From: Epiperipatus broadwayi
Lineage: Eukaryota > Onychophora > Udeonychophora > Euonychophora > Peripatidae
NCBI GenBank assembly: GCA_028023455.1
Contig: JAQFVV010013090.1
Span: 142,173 to 206,172 of the forward strand
DNA length: 64,000 nucleotides
Reading direction: 5' to 3'
The stretch's first letter is position 1; every line of letters begins with the position of its first letter. The notes beneath the pieces were generated by a model, which was not told the DNA's origin, did no database searches, and saw only the letters and a program-made list of their open reading frames with translations. Position numbers and translations under genes: made by a program. This document shows positions 45,871 through 58,529 of the stretch, one piece after another.

Positions 45871-47166
45871 ATATATAACTGATAATCATCTGATTATTCA
45901 AAAGTGGAGAGTTGCTTCTATGTTGTTTTTAATCTGATAATTTTGCGATTTGCTGTGATATTACAAAATATTTTGATTTCCTGTTTTAATTACATCTAAT
46001 AAAAATTTTGTGATGAATATATAAATAGAAGCATATTCTGCACACTAGTGCTATGCTGTTACTAATAAAATTAGATGTATACAATATTCCAAATATATTT
46101 ATATATATACACACATACAAAATTATAGATAGTTAAATTAATATTTATTTAAATTTTCAACAATTAGAATTAATAATGAGATAATGGTGTAAAGGACTGT
46201 CGAAATTCAAAAAATTCATAAATAGAAAAGAAATCTGAAACGGATTTCAGATTTAATATTAGTCTACCTGTGATAATAAAAATAAATGAAATTGAAAATA
46301 AGCTAGCTGTCATTGCTTCTAAAAATAAAATATACATTACTAAATAATCTAAAGATTAAACAGAGTTGCTTTGATTTGTTGGTTGCACAATAATTTAGAA
46401 ATGTCACAGCCAAGGTTAAGATTTTTAAAACATTGATTACGAACATATTTAAAATGTCATTTAATGTACTTCTCAGTAAGTAGTTTACATTAATTATATA
46501 ATGCCTTGTCTATTTAAAATTCTTTATTCAGAAAATTTTTTTACAAATATTTAATAATTACATTTATTGAATTATTTATTGTCTGTATTTTATAACAAAA
46601 AATACTGATTATGCCGGATTAAATCTTCAAGCCAGATAAAATTTTAATCCTATGTTCAAAAAATCTACTTTTTCCAAAATCTTGCTTACTATAAATATAT
46701 GATTTTATTTAACCAAGAAAATCTATCAGATATTATTGAGTTTGGTTCTCTGCTTTCAGCTGAAAGTTATCTCATTAATAAGAATAAAAGAGAAGAAATA
46801 TGATTCAAAACAATTTAATGAAAAATAATTAGATATAAATACATAAACAGGTAAATAAATGGATAGATAGATAATTAGATGAAAAGTTAAATATTTACGA
46901 ATAATAAACAAATTTTATATAAGAATTACAACTTGATTGGCATTGTAAATTGATACATAGCTTCCATTCAAAGATTATTTTATGGAAATAAAATTTTATT
47001 CAGCATTTTTGGATTTCTTTTTTGTTGTTGTTATTAATCAGCACAGTATTCACAAACTTTATAAAAAAAAAAAATCTGAAAGATATTCCAACCAAGAGGT
47101 AGATTTATTCTCTAGTAGCTTTATTAAGTTTCTTCAAATCTGTCACTATATGGACTGGATAGATAA

Positions 47167-48010
47167 TCAATAACTATGTAATTCATAGTTATGTTTATCT
47201 ACAAGCAGACAAATTCCATAGTCATAAATGATCCTGAACTTGATAGACAGATTAAATCCAAATGGTTTTATTGTTGGAACTGGGAACAAAAAAAAAAAAA
47301 TGGCTTCACAAGAAATGTATTTCTTATACCATAATTCTTTAACGATTTTAAAGACTTTTTTTTTTTTTGTTAAACATCTAGAGCAAAGACCATGATTAAG
47401 TGAAGCTAAGTCTTGAATTGGTGGTAATTCTGATCTACTTAGTAGCTTTTTGTACTTTTCTGTAAGATAACTTTTTTTTATGACATTTGGTAATGAAATA
47501 TGTAAAAAATGGGAAGCCACTAAAAATCAATGAACTTGAGTAAGCCATCAATATGTTTCAAAATAATATTTAACACTGTATCATAAATTTAGTGGGGAGT
47601 TTCTCCACAAACAGGAACAGACTATTCAGTAAGAGAAAATGCTAATCTTTCAATGCCAATAATGTCAGTTGGTTCTCCAATTAAGTTTTTTATTTTTATA
47701 AATTATTTTAGACCTAATCTTTGGCAGATAAGAAAGATAAATTAGATCTCTTGATCCTAAATAACATGGAATAGTCATGTTTCAATGCATTATTGCAAAA
47801 CAGAAAGTTATACTCAGTTTAAAAGAAATTTCTTTTTGTTTAGATGAAAAATTGAATGTACTTTTGAGGATTGTGGATTTGGTTCTTGTCTTTGAAAAAA
47901 GTTTCCTAACTTTCCATATTTTTGGTAAAAAAAATTATAATTCTGGAAAAAAATTCTTTTATTAAGCCATGTCAATATCATTAACATAGATAAATTTCCT
48001 GAATTCTATT
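47167..48010 (-). pseudogene. Decayed jockey/CR1-type LINE, copy B (RT C-terminal part)
   Basis: From 48010 downward: FRKFIYVNDIDMA (RT motif C block, YxDD reduced to YVND), then IHSIFHLNKK, LIGEPTDIIGIERLAF and finally an open stretch (47520-47167) with KKSYLTEKYKKLLSRSELPP and IQDLASLNHGLCSRC. The same order occurs in copy A on the other strand (YIYVDEIALTSQ; KSLSRSDLP-like; IQNP), which identifies the 117-codon ORF at 47167-47520 as the LINE C-terminus. Stops and shifts throughout. Confidence 0.6.
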
Positions 48011-48486
48011 TCTAGAAGATCTTATATAAATATACAGAAAATCTTATTCTTCACATCTTCAATAAGCGCATTTTTGTACATTCACAATTGATCAATTGCA
48101 GAACAATGTAATAAACTTTGGTGCTTCATGAAATGGAAGCTTTATGGATAGAAAATTCACAAAATAAACCATTTCACATTGTGTAAGCTTTAAAAAAATA
48201 CATATGCTCACACACACAAAATGCTAAAATGGTTTAAAAACATTGCATATAATACAATACCATATGAACAATTGCCATTAGAATTTATGATAAAAAAAAG
48301 AGGCAGTAATCATCTAAACATGCTGCAAATAAAAATTTATTTTTTACTACTTCTCTTTCTTCCTTTTTAAAACAATGTTTAATTGTGGGTTTTTTTTTCA
48401 TTTTAAGTTAAAAGACGAGAAAATATTTTAAATATCAATTATGAAACAAAACTTTATACACTCATTTTTAAAGTATTAAAAATAAA

Positions 48487-48700
48487 TATAGGGGATTTGA
48501 ACTCAGATTTTCAAGCACCCTTCAACTATCCATACTATCTCATACAACTGATACACATGACACACATGTACAAAAGATAAATAATATATAATCACCAATA
48601 TATTATTTATCTTCTGCACATGTGTGTTATGGGTATCAGTTGTATGAGATAGTGTGGATAGTTGAAGGGTGCTTGAAAATCTGAATTCAAATCCCCTATA
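48487..48700. mobile_element. Near-perfect 214-bp palindrome
   Basis: 48487-48591 and 48597-48700 are inverted complements with few differences, from TATAGGGGATTTGAA inward through TTTTCAAGCACCCTTCAACT and AGATAAATAATATAT to a 5-bp centre. The termini are TATAGGGGATTTGAA / TTCAAATCCCCTATA, giving a possible TA target duplication. The inner sequence of either end, GAATTCAAATCCCC, resembles a decayed B-box, so a tRNA-derived origin is possible. Confidence 0.8.
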
Positions 48701-48819
48701 CTTACAATTAAACTCCCAGATTTGTGAAAAGTGCCTGATTTTCAGATATTTAAAGCATTAAAAAATAAAAAAGGTTCATATACAATTCCCATACAAAGAT
48801 CTTTAAAAAAAATAATCTT

Positions 48820-51330
48820 TAATTATTCAGTGCAAACTTGGTGTAATTGTACTTCAAGAGATTCATCACTCTTCTAATAATGGTTATCTTCTTAAAATTC
48901 CTGGATTTACATTGGTTAATGATGGAATGAGTTCTAAATACAATATGGCTACTTTTGGTTCAACTTATCTCGTAAAACAAATAACTTCTATTGAAGATAA
49001 GTCAAATGATACTGCAATCACCATTTGAATAGATAATTTTTATGTATGCAATGTTTACAAACCTGTCAAGTTGACCTTACCTTCCGTTTCCAGATCTTAT
49101 ATTTTCTATATTTTTAGGAGTTTTCAATTCTCATAGTAGTTTTCAGAGATATACAAATGAAGATCAAGCAGAATGTCACTTATAGAATGAATGGAAGTGA
49201 ACAACATGCATTTAATTTATGATGCTAAGCAAGAAGAAACATTACATCCTGGAAGACAGGGAACAGAAACTTCTGATTTATGTTTTGTTTCGACAATTAA
49301 TGATTTACTATTAACTGCTGAACTGTTATTAGATCATTTTCACCATAGCCAATATAAACCTAATCTAATCAATTTTGGAAACTACATTCCTATAACTGCA
49401 AGCTATCCTAGTCTGAGATGGAATTTGAGAAAAGCTAACTGGAGTTAATATACTGAATGTCTTGAACAAAATATTAGAATTTTTCTTCTCTCTCTTGCTA
49501 TGACAGTTTAACAAATCATTTAATAGCAGCTGCAGGAGAATCCATTCTTCATAGATATTGTACGCAATTCATTTCATATTGAAATAAAACTCGCAGTGCC
49601 CTTTATGACCAATTTTTGTCTACCAAAGATATCAAAATTGCTGACAAACTTTTAAAATTACTGGATGATGGCAGAAAAAAAAATGGAGAAATCAATGAGA
49701 AAAAACTTCACAAGATTTAGTTGTAAAGCATAGATACTTTTACAAAAGCTTAGTAGATATAAAAGTATTTCTAAAAAAATCATTACTGTCACTATTGATC
49801 AGGTTGCCAAAGGCAAGATTGATACAATGAAGTAAAGTATTATTAGAGCAGAATTGCATGATATTCTTATAACAACAATTTGATAAAACCTATGTATATT
49901 GATGAAATCCAACTTGCCCTTGGTTATCTTAAATGAGAAAAAGCCCCAGAAGATAATAAAAAACTTTCAGAACAAAAATTTTACATCCAAGCAAACCTAT
50001 AGCAGTCTTGAAACCAAACAAAGCCAGCAATAATCAAAAAAATTATCATTCAATATCATTATTATGTATTCTTATAAACTTTTTGAAAGAATCATATTAA
50101 TAAGAATTTTACCAATAGTAGAAAGTTAGCTTCATATTATAGAACAAGCTGATTTCAGACGAAGAAGAAGCTGTTGTGAATAAGTTTTATCTTTAATAAT
50201 TCACATTGAAAAAGACTTTCAAAATAAATTAAAAACTGGTGCTATCTTTATTGGTCTAACCTCAGCTTATAATTCTGTTTGAAAAAATCATCTTCATTTA
50301 AGTTTCCAAAGTAGGAAAATTATTAATTTTCTTGACAAAATGTTCTACAATAGAAAAATTCAAATGAAACTAAATGATCATCGCAGTAGATACAAAATTT
50401 TATAGAACAAACTGCCACAGGTTCAGTTCTTTCATCTATTTTATTAAATATATTCATCAGTTATCTTCCAGATACAGAATGCAGGAAATACATCTACGTT
50501 GATGAGATTGCTTTGACTTCTCAGTAGAGATCCTTTCCTAAAGGATATGAAAAAAAATTGGAAATGTTTTCCCAGAGACTGGAGTTTTATTGAAGACAAT
50601 ATATTCAATTTTTCATCTAAACAACAGGGGATCATTTGTAATTTGAATATAATCTTTTGCAATAGTAGTCTGAAATATAATCTGCCCCATGCTATTTAGG
50701 AATAGCCTTCAATTGTAGACTAACTTATTTCCCTCATTTATCTAAGTTAAATCAAAATTAATGTCTAGAAATAATGTTATTGGAAAGCTGACTGGAACTA
50801 CTTAGGTTTATGGTGCAAGTATTATATTGACAGCTTCTTTAGCATTAGCACTTTCCTCTGGTGAATATTGTGACCTTGTTTGGCGAAAAAGTTTATATTA
50901 GACTTTACAATACTCAGTTCAATGTACCATAAATATATTACTCTTGTTTTTCACTCATTCCTCCACCAGATATCAGAAATGAAATTGCCTTACAGAAAAT
51001 GAATAGAAAAGTCTTAAGTAGATCAGACTTGCCAAGAAATTGATTCTAATCCAGAACCCAGTTTGAGTATTCTACCAAACATCTACAATGTAAGAATTGT
51101 GGCATTACAAATGCAATTATTAAGAGATTCCAAATAAATGCACTTTTTCAGATCATCAATAAAGTCAGTGGGAGTTGATCTAAAATGCAACTGGAGTCCC
51201 ATCAACAGATTCAGGACAATTCATGATTGTTGTACTCATCTGCCACTGATCTTTTTGTAAATGTGAACAATGACTACAATAGCAGAATTGAAGGACTTAA
51301 TAAAGCCACTAGTGAATCTATCTCCTGACT
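48820..51330 (+). pseudogene. Decayed jockey/CR1-type LINE, copy A (endonuclease + RT)
   Basis: An AP-endonuclease-like part comes first: IVLQEIHHSSNNGYLLKIPG, TLVNDGMSSKYNMATFGSTY, a GVFNSHSSSF block (about 49120-49145; family GDFN-H), then an open 85 codons (49191-49448) with TETSDLCFVSTINDLLLTA. The reverse transcriptase follows with many stops: QADFRRRRSCCEQVLSLIIH and IFIGLTSAYNSVWKN (palm motif A block, about 50160-50285), KLPQVQFF, then IYVDEIALTSQ (motif C, YVDE in place of YADD, about 50490-50525), RLTYFPHLSKLNQN and LALALSSGEYCDLVW. The domain order and these blocks fit jockey/CR1-type non-LTR retrotransposons. Dead copy. Confidence 0.75.
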
Positions 51331-51487
51331 GGAATTTCTATGTGTCTTTATGATATCTTGTTTATAATTAAGCTATCTAAATCCATATGCTAAATAATGT
51401 TATTTTCATAATCATTTTCAACTACAAACCATTTTAAATTTCCCAAAAGTAAACATCATCATGGAGTGACAGTCTGTATTGTTGATC

Positions 51488-51570
51488 AAAAAATGAAAAT
51501 TTGTTGTAAATAATGTTTGTGATGCAAAAAAAAAATTTGTTGTAAATAATGTTCGTGATGCAAGAAAATT
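51488..51570. repeat. Tandem duplication, about 43 bp
   Basis: AAATTTGTTGTAAATAATGT then -TGTGATGCAA occurs twice in a row (about 51498 and 51534). It follows the end of the LINE copy. Confidence 0.75.
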
Positions 51571-51795
51571 ATTATTTTTATCATTGATCATCATGAAAGT
51601 TTATGAGCAACTAAGTTATTATTTTCTAAATGTACAAAAAATTGACTAAGCCTTACAATTGAGTTAAAATCATCAAAAATATTTCTGTAAAAGTATTTAA
51701 TATTATATTTTCCAATGACTTTTAAAGAATAATTAATATAAAAATAAGAAACAAAATCACAGATGTATAATAAATATAAATTTTCTAATACTTAC

Positions 51796-51899
51796 AGTAA
51801 TTCTTCACCTGAATGATCCCATCGTTTTCTAGAACTTTTCTGAGAAGTTTGTTCATCATCAGTACCTGTGACATCAGTGCCATCACCAAGAAGAATGGA
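51796..51899 (-). CDS. PHF10: PHF10 exon A (N-terminal acidic/basic linker)
   Basis: 104-nt exon. The acceptor is a T-rich tract ending in AG just above 51899 and the donor is GTAAGT at 51795-51790. It encodes about 35 residues starting SILLGDGTDVTGTDDE, followed by a basic stretch KSSRKRWDHSGEELL, and ends two bases into a leucine codon that the next exon completes. In vertebrate PHF10 the region before the SAY domain is likewise an acidic then basic low-complexity linker and is poorly conserved, so this exon is assigned mainly by phase and by its position directly before the conserved [11 protein letters not shown] block. There is no start codon in frame, so at least one 5' exon lies upstream. 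I found no convincing candidate for it between 51900 and 64000. Confidence 0.82.
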
Positions 51900-53559
51900 C
51901 TAAAAAATAGCAATTAATAATGATAAATCAAAACAAATGTAATATTATATACTATATATTGATGATTATTATATTTAGCCACTTGCTTTATGTATTAGAA
52001 ATGGTAGCATACTTCCAATTTACTAAAAGGGCTTTTAAAATTAACAAACCAACATTTAAACAAAAATAATTTACGTTAAAATAATAAATTTTCAACCAAA
52101 TTAAATACTGTATATATATTATTTCATATATGCAAGTAAACTTGAAATTAAACTGATAAAAATCAAATTTATAATTAAATCACATACAGCCCACTCACCC
52201 CCAATTAGCCTTTTTTTTTAATTCTTTAATTCCATGACTTTTTTAGAATTTACTTTTTATCCTTATTCATTTTTAGGATTAATTATATAGTGTGGCAAAC
52301 AGAGTATTTTATTATTGATTTACTATCTAACAAGTAAACAAACTGTGAATAAAATGTAACAATTTTTAAACACTGAATATAAAAAAAAAAAATTTAATAC
52401 TATAGATTTTTTTAAATATAGTAATATAAAACACTAATTCTAAAATCATATAGCTGAGTTTAATAAATGTATGTTCTACCAGCAACGACTAATACATAAA
52501 CTACTCTTTAAGAAATGACAATTATTTTCTTATATACTATTTATATTTGCACATTTAATAACTATCCTACTATATATTCAGGCATAATAGTAATAACAAA
52601 ATTTGGGTAGTATTTTCTTTTGTATATTTGCATTGTTGGATATGGAAATTAAAGAACATAGTGTGATATTTTATTTTTTAAACAAAAATACTTCTGTAAA
52701 AGATATCTTATAACATCACAACTATAATTTTTCAAGTATTATAAATGGTGACAGAGTTGATGATTCCTGGAAATCATATGAATATTATCTTAAACTCCTC
52801 ACAGTAACACTTATTGTCATATTGATGGAGTTCATCTAACTGCTGATTTGTCTCATCTTTCATGATTACTAAGTCTAAGCAGTACATATTTTTCTATAAA
52901 ATAGATAGTCTCACAGTGATTCAAGTATAAGTTCAAATTTATTCTCATTGAATAAATTTAACAATATTTTCCATAATTCATATACTCAATGTTGACATTG
53001 TTTTTGTAGTAGCTTTTCTGAATATAACTTGTCTTGCGGAAGACTTTCTTGTAGAACATTTTGATTAGTTCATATCTCCCAATCTATTATATAAAGTTAG
53101 TACTAAGCCAATTTCAAATATCTTCAAAAAAAAAATACAAGTTTCTCTGCTTCGCCAAAATGTCTAATAAAAATTTGTAGATATTTAATATATACATAAC
53201 TTGAATTTTTCTGACAAAAATATCGATAAAATTCGTAATTTTGTTAATTTACTGAAAAATTTCAGCAAGTGCAATCAAATTCATTTATATTCACTAGTTA
53301 TCAGATTGACATATTGAAGACAATCTTGGTTTATATAATCTAAAATATTTATGCAAATTAATTGCCAAATAATTTTTAGACAATGCTTTATAATTTCTCT
53401 ATGCTTATTGTGCAATAAATATATATATATGTATATTGTCAAGACAATTTCTTGAAAAAATATTTTAGGGCTTTTCAATAATGGAAATTATCTAATCTGC
53501 ATTATCATATTTAACCATTTCTTTATTCTATGTCGATCAAAATCCATTGTCATTTTCAA

Positions 53560-53770
53560 ACATTAATTCACTGCAGGATGAAGGAATCTCTACTCTTATA
53601 ATTTCCATACATAAAATCTTTTCTTTGCATCACTCCAACAATTTTTTTCTTATCTATTTCATGTGTAGTTTTCTAATATTACTTAGTATCCAGTTTAAAC
53701 TTCAGTTATCCATTCATTATCATCTCTTCTAATAAGATGTCTAGACTAGATTCATTTCAATTTCTTTAAT
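53560..53770 (-). pseudogene. RTE-type LINE C-terminal fragment
   Basis: On the minus strand the blocks MNLV-, RRDNDEWITEV, NWILSNIRKLHMK and IRKKLLEWCKEK resemble the conserved end of RTE-type proteins (WAGH-ARR-DNRWT, W-P, RGRP--RW-DDI). Frames change several times. It pairs by similarity with the fragment at 40600-40730. Confidence 0.42.
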
Positions 53771-53817
53771 ATGATGTCATTTGTTTTCTTACTTGTATTT
53801 TAGTTTGATTATGTTAA

Positions 53818-53900
53818 ATTCCAATATGTAATTTAGAGTATTTGTATTGTTCATCCTTTTTAATTCCAATATGTAATTTAGAGTATTTATATTGTTCATC
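53818..53900. repeat. Tandem duplication, about 47 bp
   Basis: AATTCCAATATGTAATTTAG then AGTATTT-TATTGTTCATC occurs twice in direct succession with one or two differences. Confidence 0.85.
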
Positions 53901-54509
53901 TTTTAAAGGCCCAACCTTGCAATTTAGCTTCCATACATATATATATATTGAAATGAATAATGTCATTCATTTCACTGTCAGCCATGGGGTCTTCCGCATG
54001 GCTATAAATTGATTCAGTCGTAAGGTTTGCTAAAGAAAGCAGTTCAAAAGTAAAAAAAAAAAGACATTAAATGTAATAATATATATATATTCAAATGTTA
54101 AAATTATTAAATGATATATTGTAAAATATTAAAAGAATGGAATAGATTTGTTTAAAAAAAGTTTAAATTTAAGAGAAACTGATAAATTATATAAAGTATA
54201 TTAAAACTTTCTCTTATTAAAGAATGTAAGGAATAAATTGTACAACAATTCAATTAAGAAAATGATTTTAAATAATTAAATTAAAAAAAGATTAAGCCTG
54301 TTTAGATATGAGATTTGGAAACAAGAAAAAAATTCAGGCAATTTAATAATTAGTGTTTTACAAGTTCAATCAATTAAATAATGAAAGTGTTTTTAAAATT
54401 CTCGTAATTAAAATAAAATTAGTCAGAAATATCTCAAAAATGGGATTATAAAGTTAAAACCAAGATTATCAAAACCTGTGAAAAACAAATCCAACTCAAT
54501 GATATTAAA

Positions 54510-54610
54510 AACGAGCAGTCAATCTGAATTCATGTTTTATTCAAGCTAAAATCAATCTGGATTCATGTTTTAATCAAGTTATAATCAACCTGAATTCTCA
54601 CTTTATTTAA
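54510..54610. repeat. Short tandem repeats, about 33 bp, 3 copies
   Basis: CAATCTG-ATTCATGTTTTA followed by TCAAG-TA-AAT recurs three times with small changes. The last copy is decayed. Confidence 0.7.
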
Positions 54611-57600
54611 ATTACATTGAATCTTCATTATGATGACTGAGTAGAAAAGAGAAAAAACTGCCAACTGCTAAAATATAGCCTGGATCTTGGGAATCTGACC
54701 ATGCTATTTTTTGAATGAATCTCTAATTAGAATGATCAATGCTAAGAAATTTCAAAGACATAAGATTGTTAAAGGACATTATGGCAATTTACAAATGGAA
54801 TCAATTAATATTTGTTATCACAGGAGAAACTGAACTCCAGCTGTAGAACTTGCTTTGTAAGTAAAATACAAACTGTTTAGATTATCTTAAAACATATTAA
54901 CCATTTTGTTTTATTTTAGTATACTGTATATTTAATTCTAACTAACTATATTTTATATTACTGATTGATTAAAACAAGAAGCGAAAAAACCAAAAAAGTT
55001 TGTTGCATTTTAAGGCAACTGAAGTTTAAAAAAAGAGAAAAAAAAAATTTGTAAAAAGAAAAATTCACTTTATCTTGTATTTATTATGATTTGTTAACAT
55101 TTTTTTTGAAAAAAGGGTTCTTTAAAGTGAAATTGTCAGATAAATAATCAAAGGAGTAATATTCACTTTAAAACAAATGTGCACACTTCTAAAATACATA
55201 AAATAAGACATATACTGTTAAATAATGAGAGTAATATAATTATTAGTATTTTAAGTTAAGGTTTTATTTTGAAATTAGATGAATCCATTTATAACTAAAT
55301 TATCCCTCCTTCAGATTACTGTGAATTAAACTTCATATATGTTAAAATTTATAATATACATGCAATTATTAGATCTGTTAAATGGTTTAGTATTACAGCA
55401 TATCTATATAGTGGATTTATTCACGGTTTTATTCTATAAGTTTGGGGAACAGATCCAAAAAAAGTAGTAATAGTAAATCAGGGTTGGATTCAAAGAACGA
55501 TCTCTCATAATTAGTTTGTTATTGTTAAATTGGGATTCGGACCCAAAGTGACTACTCCCTAGAGTTGTTGTAAGAAAGGTATTCATTAAAATTATCCCAT
55601 ATTAGATATATGTGTGATTATGCTATGAGTTTCTGATATAAATAAATGTGTTATATATGTGAGGTTGGCCTTACTTAGTTATATTGGGGATTTATTAAAG
55701 CCAGGAATTTATTTTATGCTTTATCATAAAAATAATAAATTGTTTTATAAGATTTAAATTGAAAGATTAATGTTTGAAAATTAATCAAAATAAACCATGA
55801 ACACTATAAATAACTATTGCTTTCCACTGTGCATGTAAACTAAAGAAAAAGAAAAAGAGATTGGAGAAATGGTTTTATTGAAAAAAAAACCAAGAAAATT
55901 ACATTTGTCTGACAATTATAATATTTTTGCAATAGTCTATTGTTTTGTTATCGGTTTAAATGATGTTAACTTCTTTATATGTAATATTGCCTGGTCTGCA
56001 TACTTTTTCCATGTCCATCTCATAGGGAGTCACTTAAGTTCTACAGGATCTCGCTGATATTGCAAATAGTGGGTGTAGAGTGATCATCATCATCATGTTA
56101 AAAAAAATATTTTCAAAGCTTATTTAAATATATATGGATAAAAAATATATATGTGCCAGTTTATTTCCTATGTTTCATGTCAGATGGTATCCAAATCAAT
56201 TAAATAAAAGAAAATAATCAAAACATACAGTCTGACCAAGAAAATATGCAATATATATACGTATAAATATATAAAATAGCATTTATAAAGTATAGTGAGT
56301 TAACTAATATGAATAATTGAGATTCATATATATCTATTTCAATTAAATACTATTTGACTAAAATGAGGTATGGGATTTAGATATAGTTTTGAAGACCATG
56401 CGTTTTTTGTGCTAGGCCTCAAAATCATCTCGACTTTCTTTTAAATTGTGAAAGCTATTTTAAATATATAGCTATTGAAAGTATTGTTTGTCTGACAGAT
56501 CAAGTCTAAAGTAATTTTCAATTCTGTCCAGAACATCATTCTCTAATCTTAATATAATATTATGGAATTTATGGGATTCAAAATGCAATAAAATACTAAG
56601 AAAGGTAAATATGTGGTATGATGTAAAATGACTTCTTAGACATATTTATAAGTTTCTGTACATTTATTATAAACCAAAGATACCTTATTAGCCAAGTTAA
56701 ATAATCCTCTCTATAATTGTTATATATCATACTAAACCCAACACTCTTATTCTCTATTACCAAATCCTTCTCCAAACATTGCCACTTTTTTTTTAATTTT
56801 TATCATCTTTTAATAAATGCTGTTTTGTTAATTCAACTATCATATTCTCATATTCTTGTTCTTATCATAAAAAAACAATCTCTATGATTTCCTTCTCTTT
56901 TACTTTCAAGTTTCTTCCACTCTCAATTTGTCTACTACATTCCAAATTTTTTTTATTTATTTATATTCATTTCTCCTAACTCTGCTTTCTCTCTAGTTAA
57001 TTTATCTGGCCCTTTTCCTACCCTCAAAATTTAAGTAATTGTAACATGTTCTTTACATATTTATCCCATTTCTTATATAAATATATAAAAATAAATTCTC
57101 TATTAATTTTGCATATTATGAATCGTTTTTGCCTAATGTGTTTGTTAGGCTCCCTACACAATCATATTAAATAGTTTTTACTAATCTACTTAAATTCATA
57201 TATTTTAACCTTCCATAATTACACTTTAACATCACTAAGTTAACCACAAACAATTAAAAGAATAACACAGGCAAACAGGGACAAAAACAAATGATTACTA
57301 TAGTTTAAATGTTTCTAATTATTATCTTCCATTTTAAAGACTAATAATAATTTCATCATATATTCAAATTATTGTCAGGATGTTGAATAGAATTATAATT
57401 ATGTCCAGATTACTGCACAAGTGATTTTAAATAATTATGTGACTAAAATATCTTGAGAGAAAAAAAGAGGATATTTCCTTATACATAATAAAATATATAG
57501 TGAAAGGAAAATACTCTCCCATCAAGAAATGTTTTAAAACCATAGGCAATCCATCTATGCTTAGAGCTTATTCTTTAAATAAACCAACATTTATTGAACA

Positions 57601-58460
57601 TCTATTTTATTGACTTGTATGAAGAGCAGTTTCCTTCAACAATATTTTATATGTTATCAATTATTAAATAAAATATATATTTTTACTACTGAGTTATCCG
57701 AGATGAAGTTATCTGCATAGCTATAATCCAATGTGACATTTCATTTTAACTTTTCAATGAATAACTGAACTAAGAGCTAAAGATCTCATATTTTATTCGA
57801 TAAATTATGCTTTATTTTTTTAAGACTTAATTTATTTTTACATGTATGCATTTATATTTATATATATAATTATATTATGATATTTATATATATATACAAA
57901 CATATCAGCACAAAAAAAGTTCTGTTATTAGTAACTCAATTTTCTTTTTTTTTTTTTGCTGTCCTTTTCAATCAATATTAAAAATGCATATCTTCATATA
58001 TTTTTATCCTTTTTAAAAGCTAAATTTTACCTCTATTTTTCTTTCCTAATTATTCTCTTGATTTCAATAGTGAATTTTGCGCATGTGTTTAATTTTACTT
58101 GACTTTCTAATTATGAATTACATCTACACATCCTACATTAAAGATTTCTTTTTCTTCAAATACCAATCTTGTTTGTTACCTACACATAATAATTTGGTCT
58201 TTTTTTCTTTTTTTTTTTCCACATACTAATTTCATAAATGAGCTTTCTTTCAAACCTATTATGTGATAACAGTGTTGCCAACAGCCCATAATAAAAAGAG
58301 ATCATTAATTACCAAATGCCATGTGGTTTTAGCATTTTTCCTACCCATTTCCAATCAATAACTGCATATTAGCTTATAGACTATAAACTACATATATGGG
58401 GTGTATGGGGGGGGGGGGTCTAAGTTTTTTTAAAATCTAAAAAAGTTTTGAACTTTAACC

Positions 58461-58529
58461 AGTCTAGGTTCGAACCCCATATCATGAGTATGGCAAGTAA
58501 ATGTACTAACCACTACATCATAAGGGCCT
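58461..58529 (-). tRNA. tRNA-like sequence (pseudogene or SINE head)
   Basis: On the minus strand GGCCCTTATGATGTAGTGG, TTAGTACA, then 35 nt, GGGGTTCGAACCTAGACT. A-box (TGTAGTGGTTAGTAC-like) and B-box (GGTTCGAACC) are at normal spacing, and the middle CTTGCCATACTCATGATA could be an anticodon arm. Acceptor ends do not pair convincingly. No clear SINE tail or duplication was recognised, so this may be an isolated tRNA pseudogene. Confidence 0.5.

Larger units (their letters stand above)
38383..51795 (-). other. PHF10 intron 1
   Basis: 13.4-kb intron. It holds an RTE-type LINE fragment (about 40600-40730), a foldback element (45498-45870), two decayed LINE copies on opposite strands (47167-48010 minus, 48820-51330 plus) and a 214-bp palindrome between them. 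38383-40500 and 40870-45497 show only A/T-rich DNA. The 60-75 residue ORFs there have no recognisable features. Confidence 0.6.
9049..51899 (-). other. PHF10: PHF10 homologue, gene span of six exons (partial at both ends)
   Basis: Six short exons on the minus strand join into one continuous reading frame of 585 nt (about 195 residues) with canonical GT/AG splice sites. Running phases are 2, 1, 1, 0, 0, 0, and all of them agree. The joined product aligns without a gap to the SAY-domain part of PHF10 as I know it: [67 protein letters not shown]10 (BAF45a; SAYP/e(y)3 in flies) is a nuclear subunit of the PBAF form of SWI/SNF, and in other animals it ends in two PHD fingers that bind histone H3. 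Those PHD exons and the region after DLQT are not in the 9 kb downstream, and no start-codon exon was recognised upstream. The gene is therefore at least 43 kb long and extends beyond the window, with introns of 0.5 to 13.8 kb full of transposons. Confidence 0.93.

Noticed and set aside
47167-47520. 117-codon minus-strand ORF as a host gene
   Set aside because: It aligns in order with the C-terminal part of the LINE copy at 48820-51330 and follows a decayed RT motif, so it is retroelement debris.
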